Assembly (NCBI GenBank): GCA_964612675.1
Contig: CAZTDD010000078.1
Location: forward strand, 1-32,639
Source: CAZTDD01 sp964612675
Lineage (GTDB): Bacteria > Hinthialibacterota > Hinthialibacteria > Hinthialibacterales > JAKPRU01
DNA: 32,639 bases
Reading direction: 5' to 3'
The position numbers and the translations under genes were made by a program. Positions 16,661-24,411 of this stretch are shown one piece after another. Position 1 is the first letter of the stretch. Each line of letters opens with the position of its first letter. Below the pieces are notes generated by a model, which searched no databases, had not been told where the DNA came from, and saw only the letters and a program-made list of their open reading frames with translations.

Positions 16661-17335
16661 ATGAGGAGACAAAAGGCGTTTACGTTGATCGAGTTGTTGA
16701 TCGTTGTGGCGATTATCGGGATTCTCGCGGCGATTGCCGTTCCAAACTTCCTGAATGCGCAAATGCGAGCGAAGATCGCACGCGCTCAAGCCGATATGAA
16801 GTCGCTCTCAACCGGTGTCGAGCAGCTGCGTTTGGACAAAGGAGTCCTTCTAATCGATTACTGGGACGACGATATGGCGGACGGACAGAAGCGGCTTATA
16901 GAAGATTTCAATGGGGTCAGCGGTGCGCACAACGACCGCGGCGGAACAGCGGGAATCTGGGTACCGCTGACGACTCCGGTCGCATACATGTCGTCGATTC
17001 CTATTGACCCGTTTTTTGCGCCACACATGGGGCCGGATACGGCGAGTAATTTGATTTCACAGGATATCATACCGCCTTACGCTTACATGTACGCGGACGA
17101 AGACCCGAAAATCCAAGGTCTCGATTACGGCCTCGCCTTTTTCGCTCCGGGAAATTCAAACGCACGGAATATGGGTGTGGACCCCCTGCGACCCGGAGAA
17201 TATGTGATCATCGGGGCAGGCCCCGACGGAGAACGAGGCGGCTACAACGACAGCGTCACCGGTATGGGATTTCCCTACGACGCCAGCAACGGTCTCACCA
17301 GCCACGGAGATACTATCATCCGCGCAGGGGGCTGA
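16661..17335 (+). CDS. Type II secretion / type IV pilin-like protein (GspG-type pseudopilin)
   Basis: A 224-residue protein with a class III signal: a short basic leader MRRQKA, then FTLIELLIVVAIIGILAAIA, cut and methylated by prepilin peptidase at A-F. The helix continues as VPNFLNAQMRAKIARAQADM, as in GspG and major pilins. The C-terminal domain is longer than in GspG (usual total about 140-150 residues) and rich in Gly, Asp and Pro. This longer class is common and multicopy in Planctomycetota-like genomes. It is likely an envelope pilus or pseudopilus subunit. No other secretion genes are adjacent, so it is an orphan subunit. It has its own promoter and terminator. Confidence 0.88.
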   Translation: MRRQKAFTLIELLIVVAIIGILAAIAVPNFLNAQMRAKIARAQADMKSLSTGVEQLRLDKGVLLIDYWDDDMADGQKRLIEDFNGVSGAHNDRGGTAGIWVPLTTPVAYMSSIPIDPFFAPHMGPDTASNLISQDIIPPYAYMYADEDPKIQGLDYGLAFFAPGNSNARNMGVDPLRPGEYVIIGAGPDGERGGYNDSVTGMGFPYDASNGLTSHGDTIIRAGG

Positions 17336-17375
17336 GACAGATAGCAATCAATCTCGCTTCTGGATCGAGAAAATC

Positions 17376-17411
17376 AAAAAGGCGGAAGGGAACAGTCCTC
17401 CCGCCTTTTTC
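17376..17411. terminator. Bidirectional intrinsic terminator
   Basis: AAAAAGGCGG at 17376-17385 pairs with CCGCCTTTTT at 17401-17410, with T runs on both strands. It lies between the pseudopilin gene and the convergent HTH gene, whose TAA stop begins at 17414, and serves both. Confidence 0.9.
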
Positions 17412-18011
17412 TTATTCACTATCCGGTTTCTCCCCACGTTTCGGTGGAATCATATAGACAACCATCGCCTCGCGAAAATCCTCGTCAGTATCGTACGCCA
17501 GGTGGAGAACAATGTTCTCGTTTACGAAGTCTTGAAATTTCTTTCGCTCCTCATTCGTGTCCAACGGGAAAATCGCCGCCCGAAGTATTTTTCTGGACCG
17601 GTGAAAACGCGGAAACGAACGTTCGCTGGATTCACGAAAGAACTCCTTGAGCATCTCCACCGCCGCATCGAGATGTCGTCGAACCGTGTCTTTCGATAAT
17701 CCCAGAATCGTGCCGATTCGAGCATGCGACCATCCCGTAAGCATAGAAAGCAATATACAGGATTTTGTTTTACCCCGCAGCTTTCTATCGATGGCCTGTC
17801 GAATTCTATCCAGATCTCTGTCGAGAACGAAACAGGATTCGTCGCTATCGGATATCTGTTGCAGGTCGGGCAGGTGGTACCGCTCTTCAAGAATCGGAAG
17901 TATCAATGGATCGAATGGAATTTCGTGTCGATCCCGATATACAGTGACGTCCTTCAGGATTTCTTCCCACTCCTGTGGCTGTTGTTCGCATTGCGGATAT
18001 TCACTATTCAT
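17412..18011 (-). CDS. HTH protein resembling sigma-70 region 4
   Basis: A 199-residue protein without a confident family assignment. The best feature is a helix-turn-helix in the middle, ILLSMLTGWSHARIGTILGL then SKDTVRRHLDAAVEMLKEFF, similar to sigma region 4 or LuxR-type helices. A charged N-terminal region includes CFVLDRDLDRIRQAIDRKL. There is no visible region 2, so it is not a complete ECF sigma factor. The protein may be a DNA-binding regulator with an unknown sensing part. GGAGGTGA nine bases before the ATG at 18011 is a strong start signal. It lies downstream of the ProRS-like gene, 154 bases away, with its own likely promoter region. Confidence 0.6.
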   Translation of the reverse strand: MNSEYPQCEQQPQEWEEILKDVTVYRDRHEIPFDPLILPILEERYHLPDLQQISDSDESCFVLDRDLDRIRQAIDRKLRGKTKSCILLSMLTGWSHARIGTILGLSKDTVRRHLDAAVEMLKEFFRESSERSFPRFHRSRKILRAAIFPLDTNEERKKFQDFVNENIVLHLAYDTDEDFREAMVVYMIPPKRGEKPDSE

Positions 18012-18165
18012 CGCTGCCGTTCACCTCCCTTGAGAATTGTGCAAATCGTATTGCTGCAAGGAATGTGCCAAGGCAAAAACGAGCAACGTAAGTGTAAATA
18101 AAACAAATAGGTTCCAGAGATACAACAAGAAGTCTGCAAACAGGTTTCAGAGATTGTTATGAAAA

Positions 18166-19782
18166 TCAGATATCGTATGTCTTTGGATCTCGGAGGGCGG
18201 CCGCAATGTCAGCAAACGGAACCTTTCGGCGCTCGAAAGCCCCGTGCCTGCCGACTTCGACGACTCCTTCCCGCAACGATCTGCCTCCAACAACAACGAT
18301 ACGAGGAAGACAGATCAACTCTGCGTCTTTGAATTTCACACCGGGGCGGACGTCTCTCTCATCATGCAGCACTTCCCACCCGTCCTGTTCCAAGGATGAA
18401 ACAACAGAGCAAGCCGCCTCGTTTACCTCATGATCCTGCGGAGCCAGATTCAATACATGAACATCGAACGGCGCAACAGACACCGGCCATACGAGACCCT
18501 TTTCGCCGGTTCCGGATTCGACTATCGCATCAAATAGAGAGGATATATCCAAACTTTCGGTCTGCAAAACGATCGGCTGAATCGTTCCATCTTCATCGGT
18601 ATACTGCAAACCGATATTCTCAGACAGAGTTGTTGAAGGTATTTCACTGCCGCTCAGTTGAATCGCTTTTTCGACGGAAAGTCCGCCGTCGCCGCATTTT
18701 CCACAGATATCCCCGGCTTTCGCCGCCCGAACGTCGACCCATCGATCGACCCGATAGTCTCGATCCAAAACAACACCGCGAAAATGATAGTCCGCTTCGT
18801 TAGCGCCGGTTACAGCAGCCCTTACGGTACGCACTGAATAATCGCCGAGGATTTCCACACCGCTCAGCCCAACCGGTCCCGCAAAACCGACCGGGGCTTC
18901 AGTCAATTTCTCAATCGTTTCGGCAGACGCCAATTCCACGGATGTTCCGAGAATTGTGGACAATTTGCGCACGGAGATATCGTAGTCTCCCCTTAGAAGG
19001 ACTGCGACGACCCGCTCACCGGCGCGAAAGAGAATTGTCTTAATCAAGTCGCTGACCGAACATCCGATGGTATGCGCCACATCTTCAACGGTCCGCAAAT
19101 TCGGTGTATGGATTTTCTCGAGCGGCTCGTCGCTGCTCGGTGGTTCGGATTCTTGGCAAAGCGGGAAGATCTCCCGGTTTGCGCATAATCCACATTCCGG
19201 ACACACGGCAATGGAAATCGAACCACGATTGGAAGGATAAACAAACGCCAGCGTCCCGTCGTTATCGCTGCGTCGTACGTCTTCAAGCCCGAATCTACGA
19301 AAAATCTCTTCACACACCGACTGCAGATCACAACGAAGCGTCAGTGCCTCGTCATCGTTTCGGCAAAACGCGGCCATTTCAGCCACAAGAGACTGCCGCA
19401 CGCGTCCGACTCGCTCGTCGTCAATGCTCTTTTCAACAAAACGGAAAAACGACTTTGGCAAATCACGGTAGGAATTCAACTCCCCTTTGACCAGATCCGC
19501 CATTAATTGCAAGAATCCCCCGATTTGAGAGTTCTCCCCGGTCTTGTCGAAATTCGAGATTAATCGAGGTAGATGAACCTCCAATAAGCGTGTCGACCGG
19601 AACGCTTCTCGTATCGCGTTCTGGATTTTGAGCAGTATCTTCTGCCCGAGCGGAAGGTAGGCCCGTGCCCCGGATCCCATTGGACGAATAATCCCTGCGC
19701 GAAGCAACAGAGTCTCTCCGCGGCGACCGGCCTGCTGGGAAGTCTCGCGCCGCGTCGGCATGTACAATTGCGACTGAAGCAT
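18166..19782 (-). CDS. Degenerate prolyl-tRNA synthetase paralogue (editing and anticodon domains kept)
   Basis: A 538-residue homologue of bacterial ProRS. Matching E. coli ProRS by eye, residues 1-60 and the anticodon-binding end (RPGVKFKDAELICLPRIVVVG) are well conserved. So is the inserted YbaK-like editing domain, including VVAVLLRGDYDISVRKLS and TGANEADYHFRGVVLDRD. The zinc-knuckle CPECG and CGKCG pairs remain. The catalytic parts are lost: the LGPTHEE loop is deleted, the motif 2 arginines (FRDE...SREF) are replaced by VEKSIDDERVGRVRQSLV, and motif 3 (MGCYGIGVTR) is LQTESLDISSL. It cannot be the sole ProRS. The frame is continuous. It lies 19 bases after nth. Confidence 0.85.
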   Translation of the reverse strand: MLQSQLYMPTRRETSQQAGRRGETLLLRAGIIRPMGSGARAYLPLGQKILLKIQNAIREAFRSTRLLEVHLPRLISNFDKTGENSQIGGFLQLMADLVKGELNSYRDLPKSFFRFVEKSIDDERVGRVRQSLVAEMAAFCRNDDEALTLRCDLQSVCEEIFRRFGLEDVRRSDNDGTLAFVYPSNRGSISIAVCPECGLCANREIFPLCQESEPPSSDEPLEKIHTPNLRTVEDVAHTIGCSVSDLIKTILFRAGERVVAVLLRGDYDISVRKLSTILGTSVELASAETIEKLTEAPVGFAGPVGLSGVEILGDYSVRTVRAAVTGANEADYHFRGVVLDRDYRVDRWVDVRAAKAGDICGKCGDGGLSVEKAIQLSGSEIPSTTLSENIGLQYTDEDGTIQPIVLQTESLDISSLFDAIVESGTGEKGLVWPVSVAPFDVHVLNLAPQDHEVNEAACSVVSSLEQDGWEVLHDERDVRPGVKFKDAELICLPRIVVVGGRSLREGVVEVGRHGAFERRKVPFADIAAALRDPKTYDI

Positions 19783-19801
19783 CGTAAATCACCTGCATCT
19801 G

Positions 19802-20503
19802 CTATTTTGAGGGGAAGGGACAGTATTTGAAGAGGAAACACTCGCTGCAGAGCGGTTTTCTCGCATTGCAAATTCTCCGCCCGTGCTGAAGAACCCCGTG
19901 GGAAAATCCCGTTCGATCTCTTTCCGGTACAAGTTCCATCAGATCGAATTCGATTTTCACAGGATCGCTCTCCCGGGTGAGTTGCAACCGTCCCGCCACA
20001 CGTTTCATATGTGTATCCACCATAATGGCCGGACGGCCGAAAGCATAGCCGAGGATCACATTCGCCGTTTTGCGCCCCACGCCCGGCAACGACGAGAGTT
20101 CATCCATGCTGTCCGGGATGTTGCCGTCAAACCGATCGATCAACTCCTGACAGCAATTCCGAATCGCTTTGGCTTTGTTGCGGAAAAACCCCGTGCTCTT
20201 GATTTCCTCTTCCAGCTCGGTTTGATCCGCTCCCGCCCACTCCTCGACACAAGTGTATTTCTTAAATAGTCCGGGGGTAACCTGATTCACGCGGACATCC
20301 GTACATTGTGCGGAGAGAATTGTCGCGACGAGTAACTGCAGAGGAGTGGAATGATCCAACGGGCATTCAACCGTCGGATATTCTTTTTGAAGGAGGGTAA
20401 TGATCTTCTTCGCGCGGGTGCGCAGCGCACGGCGATCCGTGGCACCCGCACGCGTGCTTCGTCGGGAAGCGGGACCGGAAGAGGTCTTTTTTCGCGTCAC
20501 CAA
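19802..20503 (-). CDS. nth: Endonuclease III
   Basis: A 233-residue DNA glycosylase/AP lyase that removes oxidised pyrimidines in base excision repair. The helix-hairpin-helix LPGVGRKTANVILGYAF contains the catalytic Lys, the catalytic Asp is in VDTHMKRV, and the C-terminal [4Fe-4S] ligands are spaced C-x6-C-x2-C-x5-C. An extra basic N terminus of about 25 residues precedes the usual core. The start is TTG at 20503 or GTG at 20500, and the sequence does not decide between them. The downstream ProRS-like gene starts 19 bases after the stop, so the two are probably one operon. The coiled-coil gene lies 51 bases upstream. Confidence 0.93.
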   Translation of the reverse strand: MVTRKKTSSGPASRRSTRAGATDRRALRTRAKKIITLLQKEYPTVECPLDHSTPLQLLVATILSAQCTDVRVNQVTPGLFKKYTCVEEWAGADQTELEEEIKSTGFFRNKAKAIRNCCQELIDRFDGNIPDSMDELSSLPGVGRKTANVILGYAFGRPAIMVDTHMKRVAGRLQLTRESDPVKIEFDLMELVPERDRTGFSHGVLQHGRRICNARKPLCSECFLFKYCPFPSK

Positions 20504-20554
20504 ACTGCTCTTTCCCGGCCGGAAACTCTACAAGATGAGTTCGAGAATCGGACG

Positions 20555-20887
20555 TTAACCGCGTCCGACTGCGAGAATAGACTGATTGTATTTGGCTCTC
20601 AAGTTCTCCAAATCGCAACGTACCTGGTCGATCCGCTCCATGTAGCGTGGGATCTCCTCCTCGACGATGCCCATCATTCCATAGTCGCGATTTCGGATGT
20701 TCTTGAGCCGAACATCATCGAGCACCAGGACCATCGCCTCCAGAAACTCGAGCCGATCGAGGAGTTTCTTCTCTTTTCGGGTCCAAGATTCCCCTGAGGT
20801 CTGCATCCGTTCTCCGTAATGGACCGGTTGTGTACCCGGCTCTTCAAGACGATCACGGAAACTCGGCAGTTGAACGACTTTTCCCAT
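20555..20887 (-). CDS. Small coiled-coil protein of unknown function
   Basis: A 110-residue protein. The start is the ATG at 20887 because AAGGAGG lies eight bases upstream; a longer frame to 20920 is not needed. No family is recognised. A central and C-terminal charged helical region (KEKKLLDRLEFLEAMVLVLD, then EEIPRYMERIDQVRCDLENL) has heptad-like spacing and is probably a coiled coil. There is no signal peptide or membrane segment. It is the first gene of a possible operon with nth and the ProRS-like gene. Confidence 0.6.
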   Translation of the reverse strand: MGKVVQLPSFRDRLEEPGTQPVHYGERMQTSGESWTRKEKKLLDRLEFLEAMVLVLDDVRLKNIRNRDYGMMGIVEEEIPRYMERIDQVRCDLENLRAKYNQSILAVGRG

Positions 20888-21150
20888 AGCACCTTCCTCC
20901 TTGGAAATCGACAACAACATACGTAAGCAAGGAGCATACCTAGGGAATTCCCCAGCATAAGACTCTGTATTTACTGAATTTATAGATCCATCGTCCCATT
21001 CAGGAAGCGGAATATTCTACCTCCGGGCGGAAAGGAAAGGTCCCGTCTTGCTTCTTGCAGGTCGCGGAAGCTACAATGAGCTTCAACCGAAAGAGAGATC
21101 GGGGACGGGTCAGCCGTATATGGAGAGCACTACCCCGAGTCCACAATTGA

Positions 21151-23238
21151 ATGAAAGACGCCGCAAAACTACGTTTTCTCCTGCGCGCAATCCTGCGATA
21201 CCGCACACGGCTGATTGCCACGCTTGTGTGTAGTTTCCTGGTATCCGTCCTCAGCGTCGGTTCGATTGTGATGTTTAAGCCGGTGCTGGATCTCCTGTTC
21301 GGCAAGATCAGTGAATCCCCACCGATGAAATATGAACTTCGGCCCGACGAGCTGGATATCGTGCTCGGCCTGCCGGGCGTCGAGGCCCAACAGACCGAAA
21401 TAACACGCGATGGACAGCAGCTCCGAATCACGGCTCCGCTAAAGAAGAGCGACGATTGGCTGACTGAGATCTATCTGCCTGAAAAACACGATCTTCAACG
21501 AAGAATACAGCAAAACGGGCAAGGCGAATCCCCAAAGCGCTCCCGGCTGCTCGGTGGAGAATACAAAGATAAACTGCGCGAGCTTTTCGCGCCGCTGTAT
21601 GTCCGTCTCGCCGAGCAGATCCAAAAGAATCGTCTCGTGGTGTTGGCGGCGGTGGCCGGATTGGCTCTCTTCCTGACCATTTTGAAGGCTGCAACGACAT
21701 TTGCTCAGCTCTATTTGACCCATTGGATCGGCCGGCGGGTAATCATGGACATCCGCAAATCGATATTCGATCACATCATGGCCATGGACATGGGGTTTTT
21801 CCGAAAACGGCACAGCGGCAGTCTTCTCTCCTACCTGACAATCGATGTCGAGGTGCTCGGCTCTTCTCTGTTTGCCGTCCTTGGGCAAGTCCTACTTGAA
21901 CCGGTCACCATCGTTGTCACCCTGGCCGTCCTGTTTCATCTGTATCCCGTGTTGACGTGTTTCTACCTGCTGCTGATTCCTTTAATGATTCTGATCGTCG
22001 GCATCCTCGGGCGTCGCATCCGTCAAGCGAGAACGCTTACTCAGGATGCGCTCGGTTCAATGAACGCTCTGCTTCAAGAGACGTTCTCGGGCATGCCGGT
22101 AGTAAAGACCTTTAGTATGGACGGAGAACGAGAACGTAAGTTCAAAACCGAAAATCGCCAGGTTTTCCGCACGCATATGAAAATTGTGAAGGCGCGCGGC
22201 GTATCGAATACCCTAACCGATCTTCTCGCATCCATTGGCGTGGCTGCGATTCTCATGGTAGGCGGTTACTTTGTGTTCCAAAGGGGTATGGAGGCCACGT
22301 CATTCCTGGTTTACATTTTCTGGCTGGTTAGCCTGTACCATCCGTTCAAGCGTCTCAACAAGGCCTACAACAGCATTCAGCAGGGAATGGCGGCGATGGA
22401 CCGCGTTTCCAGCATTATCGAGGTTGACTCGGAAGTAAAAGAACAACCGAGTGCCCGGTCGCTTACCCCGCTGAAAGAAGAAGTGCGATTCGAAAATGTC
22501 TCGTTCACGTACGATAACGAAACGCTTGCACTGAAAGACGTCTCCGTCCGCGTTCCCCGCGCCCGGATCGTAGCGCTCGTCGGTCCGAGCGGGGCAGGAA
22601 AGAGCACGTTTGTCAGTCTGATTCCGCGCTTCTACGATCCTTCGTTGGGTAGAATTCTGTTGGATGGATGCGATCTGCGCGAAGTAACACTCCGCTCGCT
22701 GCGCGATCAGATCGGACTTGTGCCTCAGGAAACGATCCTCTTCAACGACACGATTCGGGCGAACATTACCTGCGGAAACGACAGCTATACCCAGGAACAA
22801 ATCGAAAAAGCGGCGAGAGACGCGCAAGCGCATGATTTTATCATGGCGCTTCCCAGAGGATATGAATCGCTTATCGGAGAACGAGGCTCGACACTCTCCG
22901 GCGGCCAGGCGCAACGAATCGCCATAGCAAGAGCTATACTCAAGAACCCTCCGATTTTGATTCTTGATGAAGCAACCTCTGCGCTCGATTCAGAATCGGA
23001 ACTTCTGATACGCAGGGCGTTGGACGGGCTGATGAAAAACCGGACCGTTTTTGTGATCGCCCACAGACTTTCCACGGTACTCCACGCCGACACGATTCTT
23101 GTATTGGAGCAGGGTCGCGTTATCGACAGCGGCAGGCACAACGAACTCCTCGGACGATGTCCGCTGTATCAGCGACTATATTCGATTCAATTTGCAGCGT
23201 CAGAGGAATCCGACATCGTAGCGGCACCGGAATCGTAG
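21151..23238 (+). CDS. ABC exporter, fused permease and ATPase (MsbA/lipid A-like)
   Basis: A 695-residue half-transporter. The N-terminal membrane domain (about residues 1-390) has several hydrophobic helices. The ATPase domain has Walker A GPSGAGKST at 478-486, signature LSGGQ at about 582, Walker B ILILDEA at about 602 and an H-loop IAHRLST. The order matches the MsbA/MDR group that flips lipids or drugs as a homodimer. Residues about 50-165 form an extra soluble loop between the first two membrane helices that is not in ordinary MsbA, where this loop is short. The substrate is unknown. I see no Shine-Dalgarno before 21151, so the start is not secure, though membrane helix 1 begins soon after it. 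Confidence 0.9.
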   Translation: MKDAAKLRFLLRAILRYRTRLIATLVCSFLVSVLSVGSIVMFKPVLDLLFGKISESPPMKYELRPDELDIVLGLPGVEAQQTEITRDGQQLRITAPLKKSDDWLTEIYLPEKHDLQRRIQQNGQGESPKRSRLLGGEYKDKLRELFAPLYVRLAEQIQKNRLVVLAAVAGLALFLTILKAATTFAQLYLTHWIGRRVIMDIRKSIFDHIMAMDMGFFRKRHSGSLLSYLTIDVEVLGSSLFAVLGQVLLEPVTIVVTLAVLFHLYPVLTCFYLLLIPLMILIVGILGRRIRQARTLTQDALGSMNALLQETFSGMPVVKTFSMDGERERKFKTENRQVFRTHMKIVKARGVSNTLTDLLASIGVAAILMVGGYFVFQRGMEATSFLVYIFWLVSLYHPFKRLNKAYNSIQQGMAAMDRVSSIIEVDSEVKEQPSARSLTPLKEEVRFENVSFTYDNETLALKDVSVRVPRARIVALVGPSGAGKSTFVSLIPRFYDPSLGRILLDGCDLREVTLRSLRDQIGLVPQETILFNDTIRANITCGNDSYTQEQIEKAARDAQAHDFIMALPRGYESLIGERGSTLSGGQAQRIAIARAILKNPPILILDEATSALDSESELLIRRALDGLMKNRTVFVIAHRLSTVLHADTILVLEQGRVIDSGRHNELLGRCPLYQRLYSIQFAASEESDIVAAPES

Positions 23239-23313
23239 TGTAGCTTCCTGCCCGTTTGTAACATATTCGCGCCTTGTGGGAACGTCATCGCGAGCCCCGG
23301 ACCAGCGAGGCCG

Positions 23314-23703
23314 GTGATTTGCGGAAGAAAGCGCGGAATAGAGATTGTCCGCAGGGAAATCGAGGCGGGTTACGACGAGTGGACGGTGTGTTTGGAGGAG
23401 TTGTTTCTCGTTCTCTCCAAGGTTCACGGAGTCTACCTGCCCAACGAAGAAGACTGGAGAAAAGCGGCTGAAAAAGACCAGCGAAGGCGGCAAAACCGAG
23501 CGCGGCAATTCGCACGCATGGCCAGGCATTTAGCCAAAATGGAGGATCGTGAACGTGAGAGTGATCCTGTCAAGAGTCTGAGCCGGAGAGGCACGTCCGG
23601 GCCGCAAAAGACGACTCGCCGAAAGACGCGCAAGGTCGGACGAAACGAGCCCTGCCCCTGCGGAAGTGGAGAAAAGTACAAAAAATGCTGTGGGAAGAAT
23701 TGA
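23314..23703 (+). CDS. SEC-C motif protein
   Basis: A protein of up to 129 residues whose only recognisable part is the C terminus, VGRNEPCPCGSGEKYKKCC, a SEC-C zinc-binding motif like that at the end of SecA. The rest is basic and rich in Arg, Lys and Glu, with a weak N-terminal helix EIEAGYDEWTVCLEELFLVL. SEC-C motifs act as zinc binders in protein-protein or nucleic-acid contacts. The GTG start at 23314 is weak; GAGG lies three bases upstream. An upstream part may have been lost. It could be a remnant or a small adaptor. Confidence 0.65.
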   Translation: MICGRKRGIEIVRREIEAGYDEWTVCLEELFLVLSKVHGVYLPNEEDWRKAAEKDQRRRQNRARQFARMARHLAKMEDRERESDPVKSLSRRGTSGPQKTTRRKTRKVGRNEPCPCGSGEKYKKCCGKN

Positions 23704-23762
23704 AAATTTAACCTCCTCTGAATCTCCCACAATCCCGATGGAAGCCGCGAGAAAAACGGCAC

Positions 23763-23830
23763 GGGAGGGCGAGGCTCCCGCCGAGCCGTAAAGAAGAGAA
23801 AACACGGCTCCCCGGGAGGTTCGCCCTCCC
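23763..23830. repeat. 27-bp-arm inverted repeat between the SEC-C gene and cassette 1
   Basis: Arms at 23763-23789 and 23804-23830 match in 23 of 27 positions when the right arm is reverse-complemented, around a 14-base A-rich loop. There is no T run after it. It may terminate the SEC-C gene by structure or may be a dispersed palindromic repeat. Confidence 0.6.
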
Positions 23831-23929
23831 CCTCGCCCCCCGAAGAGCTTCATTTAACGACATTGGCCCAATCCGAGTACCAACAGTCAGCACCGCCGGA
23901 TTTCGAACCCACTTTTTTCACCCACCCTC

Positions 23930-23971
23930 TTGACAACACGGCGATTCGTAGTACTATATGATGCAGTACTA
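23930..23971 (+). promoter_or_regulatory. Promoter and BlaI-type operator of cassette 1
   Basis: The -35 is TTGACA (23930-23935), and TACTAT (23952-23957) is the -10 at 16-base spacing. An inverted repeat TAGTACT-N9-AGTACTA (23949-23971) covers the -10. It resembles the TACTA...TAGTA operators of BlaI/MecI, with one base more between arms. Bound repressor would block the promoter, so autoregulation is expected. Confidence 0.75.
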
Positions 23972-24015
23972 TCTACCGAGGTGGGGTGTCCCCGCCGAGG
24001 CCGGAGGGAAAGAGG

Positions 24016-24411
24016 ATGAAACGGAGACCATTCGACGATCTGGGCGAACTCCAACGAGCGGTCATGGAAACCCTGTGGGAGCTCGGAGAAGCCACAGTGA
24101 ACGAGGTCCGCGACCGGTTGAATGTCAAGAAGAACCTGGCCTACACGACGGTTCTCTCGTGCATGCAGAAGCTGGAGAAATTGGGCTGGCTCAAACACCG
24201 GGAGGAGGGCCGGACCTATGTGTACCAGGCCAAACGGACCCGCGAACAGGAAGGAACCTACTCCCTGCGACAGTTCACCAAACAGGTTTTCAGCGGCGAT
24301 CCGCTGCTGCTATTCCAGCACCTGCTCCACGATGAAAACCTAAGCGACGACGATCTGGCGACGCTGCGGAAGATGATTGACCGGCGCAGAAAGGAGCGGC
24401 GCGATGCTTAA
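24016..24411 (+). CDS. BlaI/MecI family repressor, cassette 1
   Basis: A 131-residue repressor. GGAGGG seven bases upstream sets the ATG at 24016. The winged helix is LGELQRAVMETLWELGEATV, then NEVRDRLNVKKNLAYTTVLS and LEKLGWLKHREEGRTYVY. The C-terminal helices (LLLFQHLLHDENLSDDDLAT) form the dimer domain where BlaI is cut when the partner protease fires. By hand count about 91 of 131 residues are the same in the cassette 2 repressor. The stop overlaps the start of the protease gene by 8 bases (ATGCTTAA), so translation is likely coupled. It should bind the operator at 23949-23971. Confidence 0.95.
   Translation: MKRRPFDDLGELQRAVMETLWELGEATVNEVRDRLNVKKNLAYTTVLSCMQKLEKLGWLKHREEGRTYVYQAKRTREQEGTYSLRQFTKQVFSGDPLLLFQHLLHDENLSDDDLATLRKMIDRRRKERRDA

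Noticed and set aside
18166..19782. Calling this gene a working proS
   Set aside because: Motif 2, motif 3 and the THEE loop are not present, so housekeeping charging activity is not supported.
24377..24403. Longer start for the ankyrin protease
   Set aside because: It lies within the repressor gene; the ATG at 24404 overlaps the repressor stop as in cassette 2.
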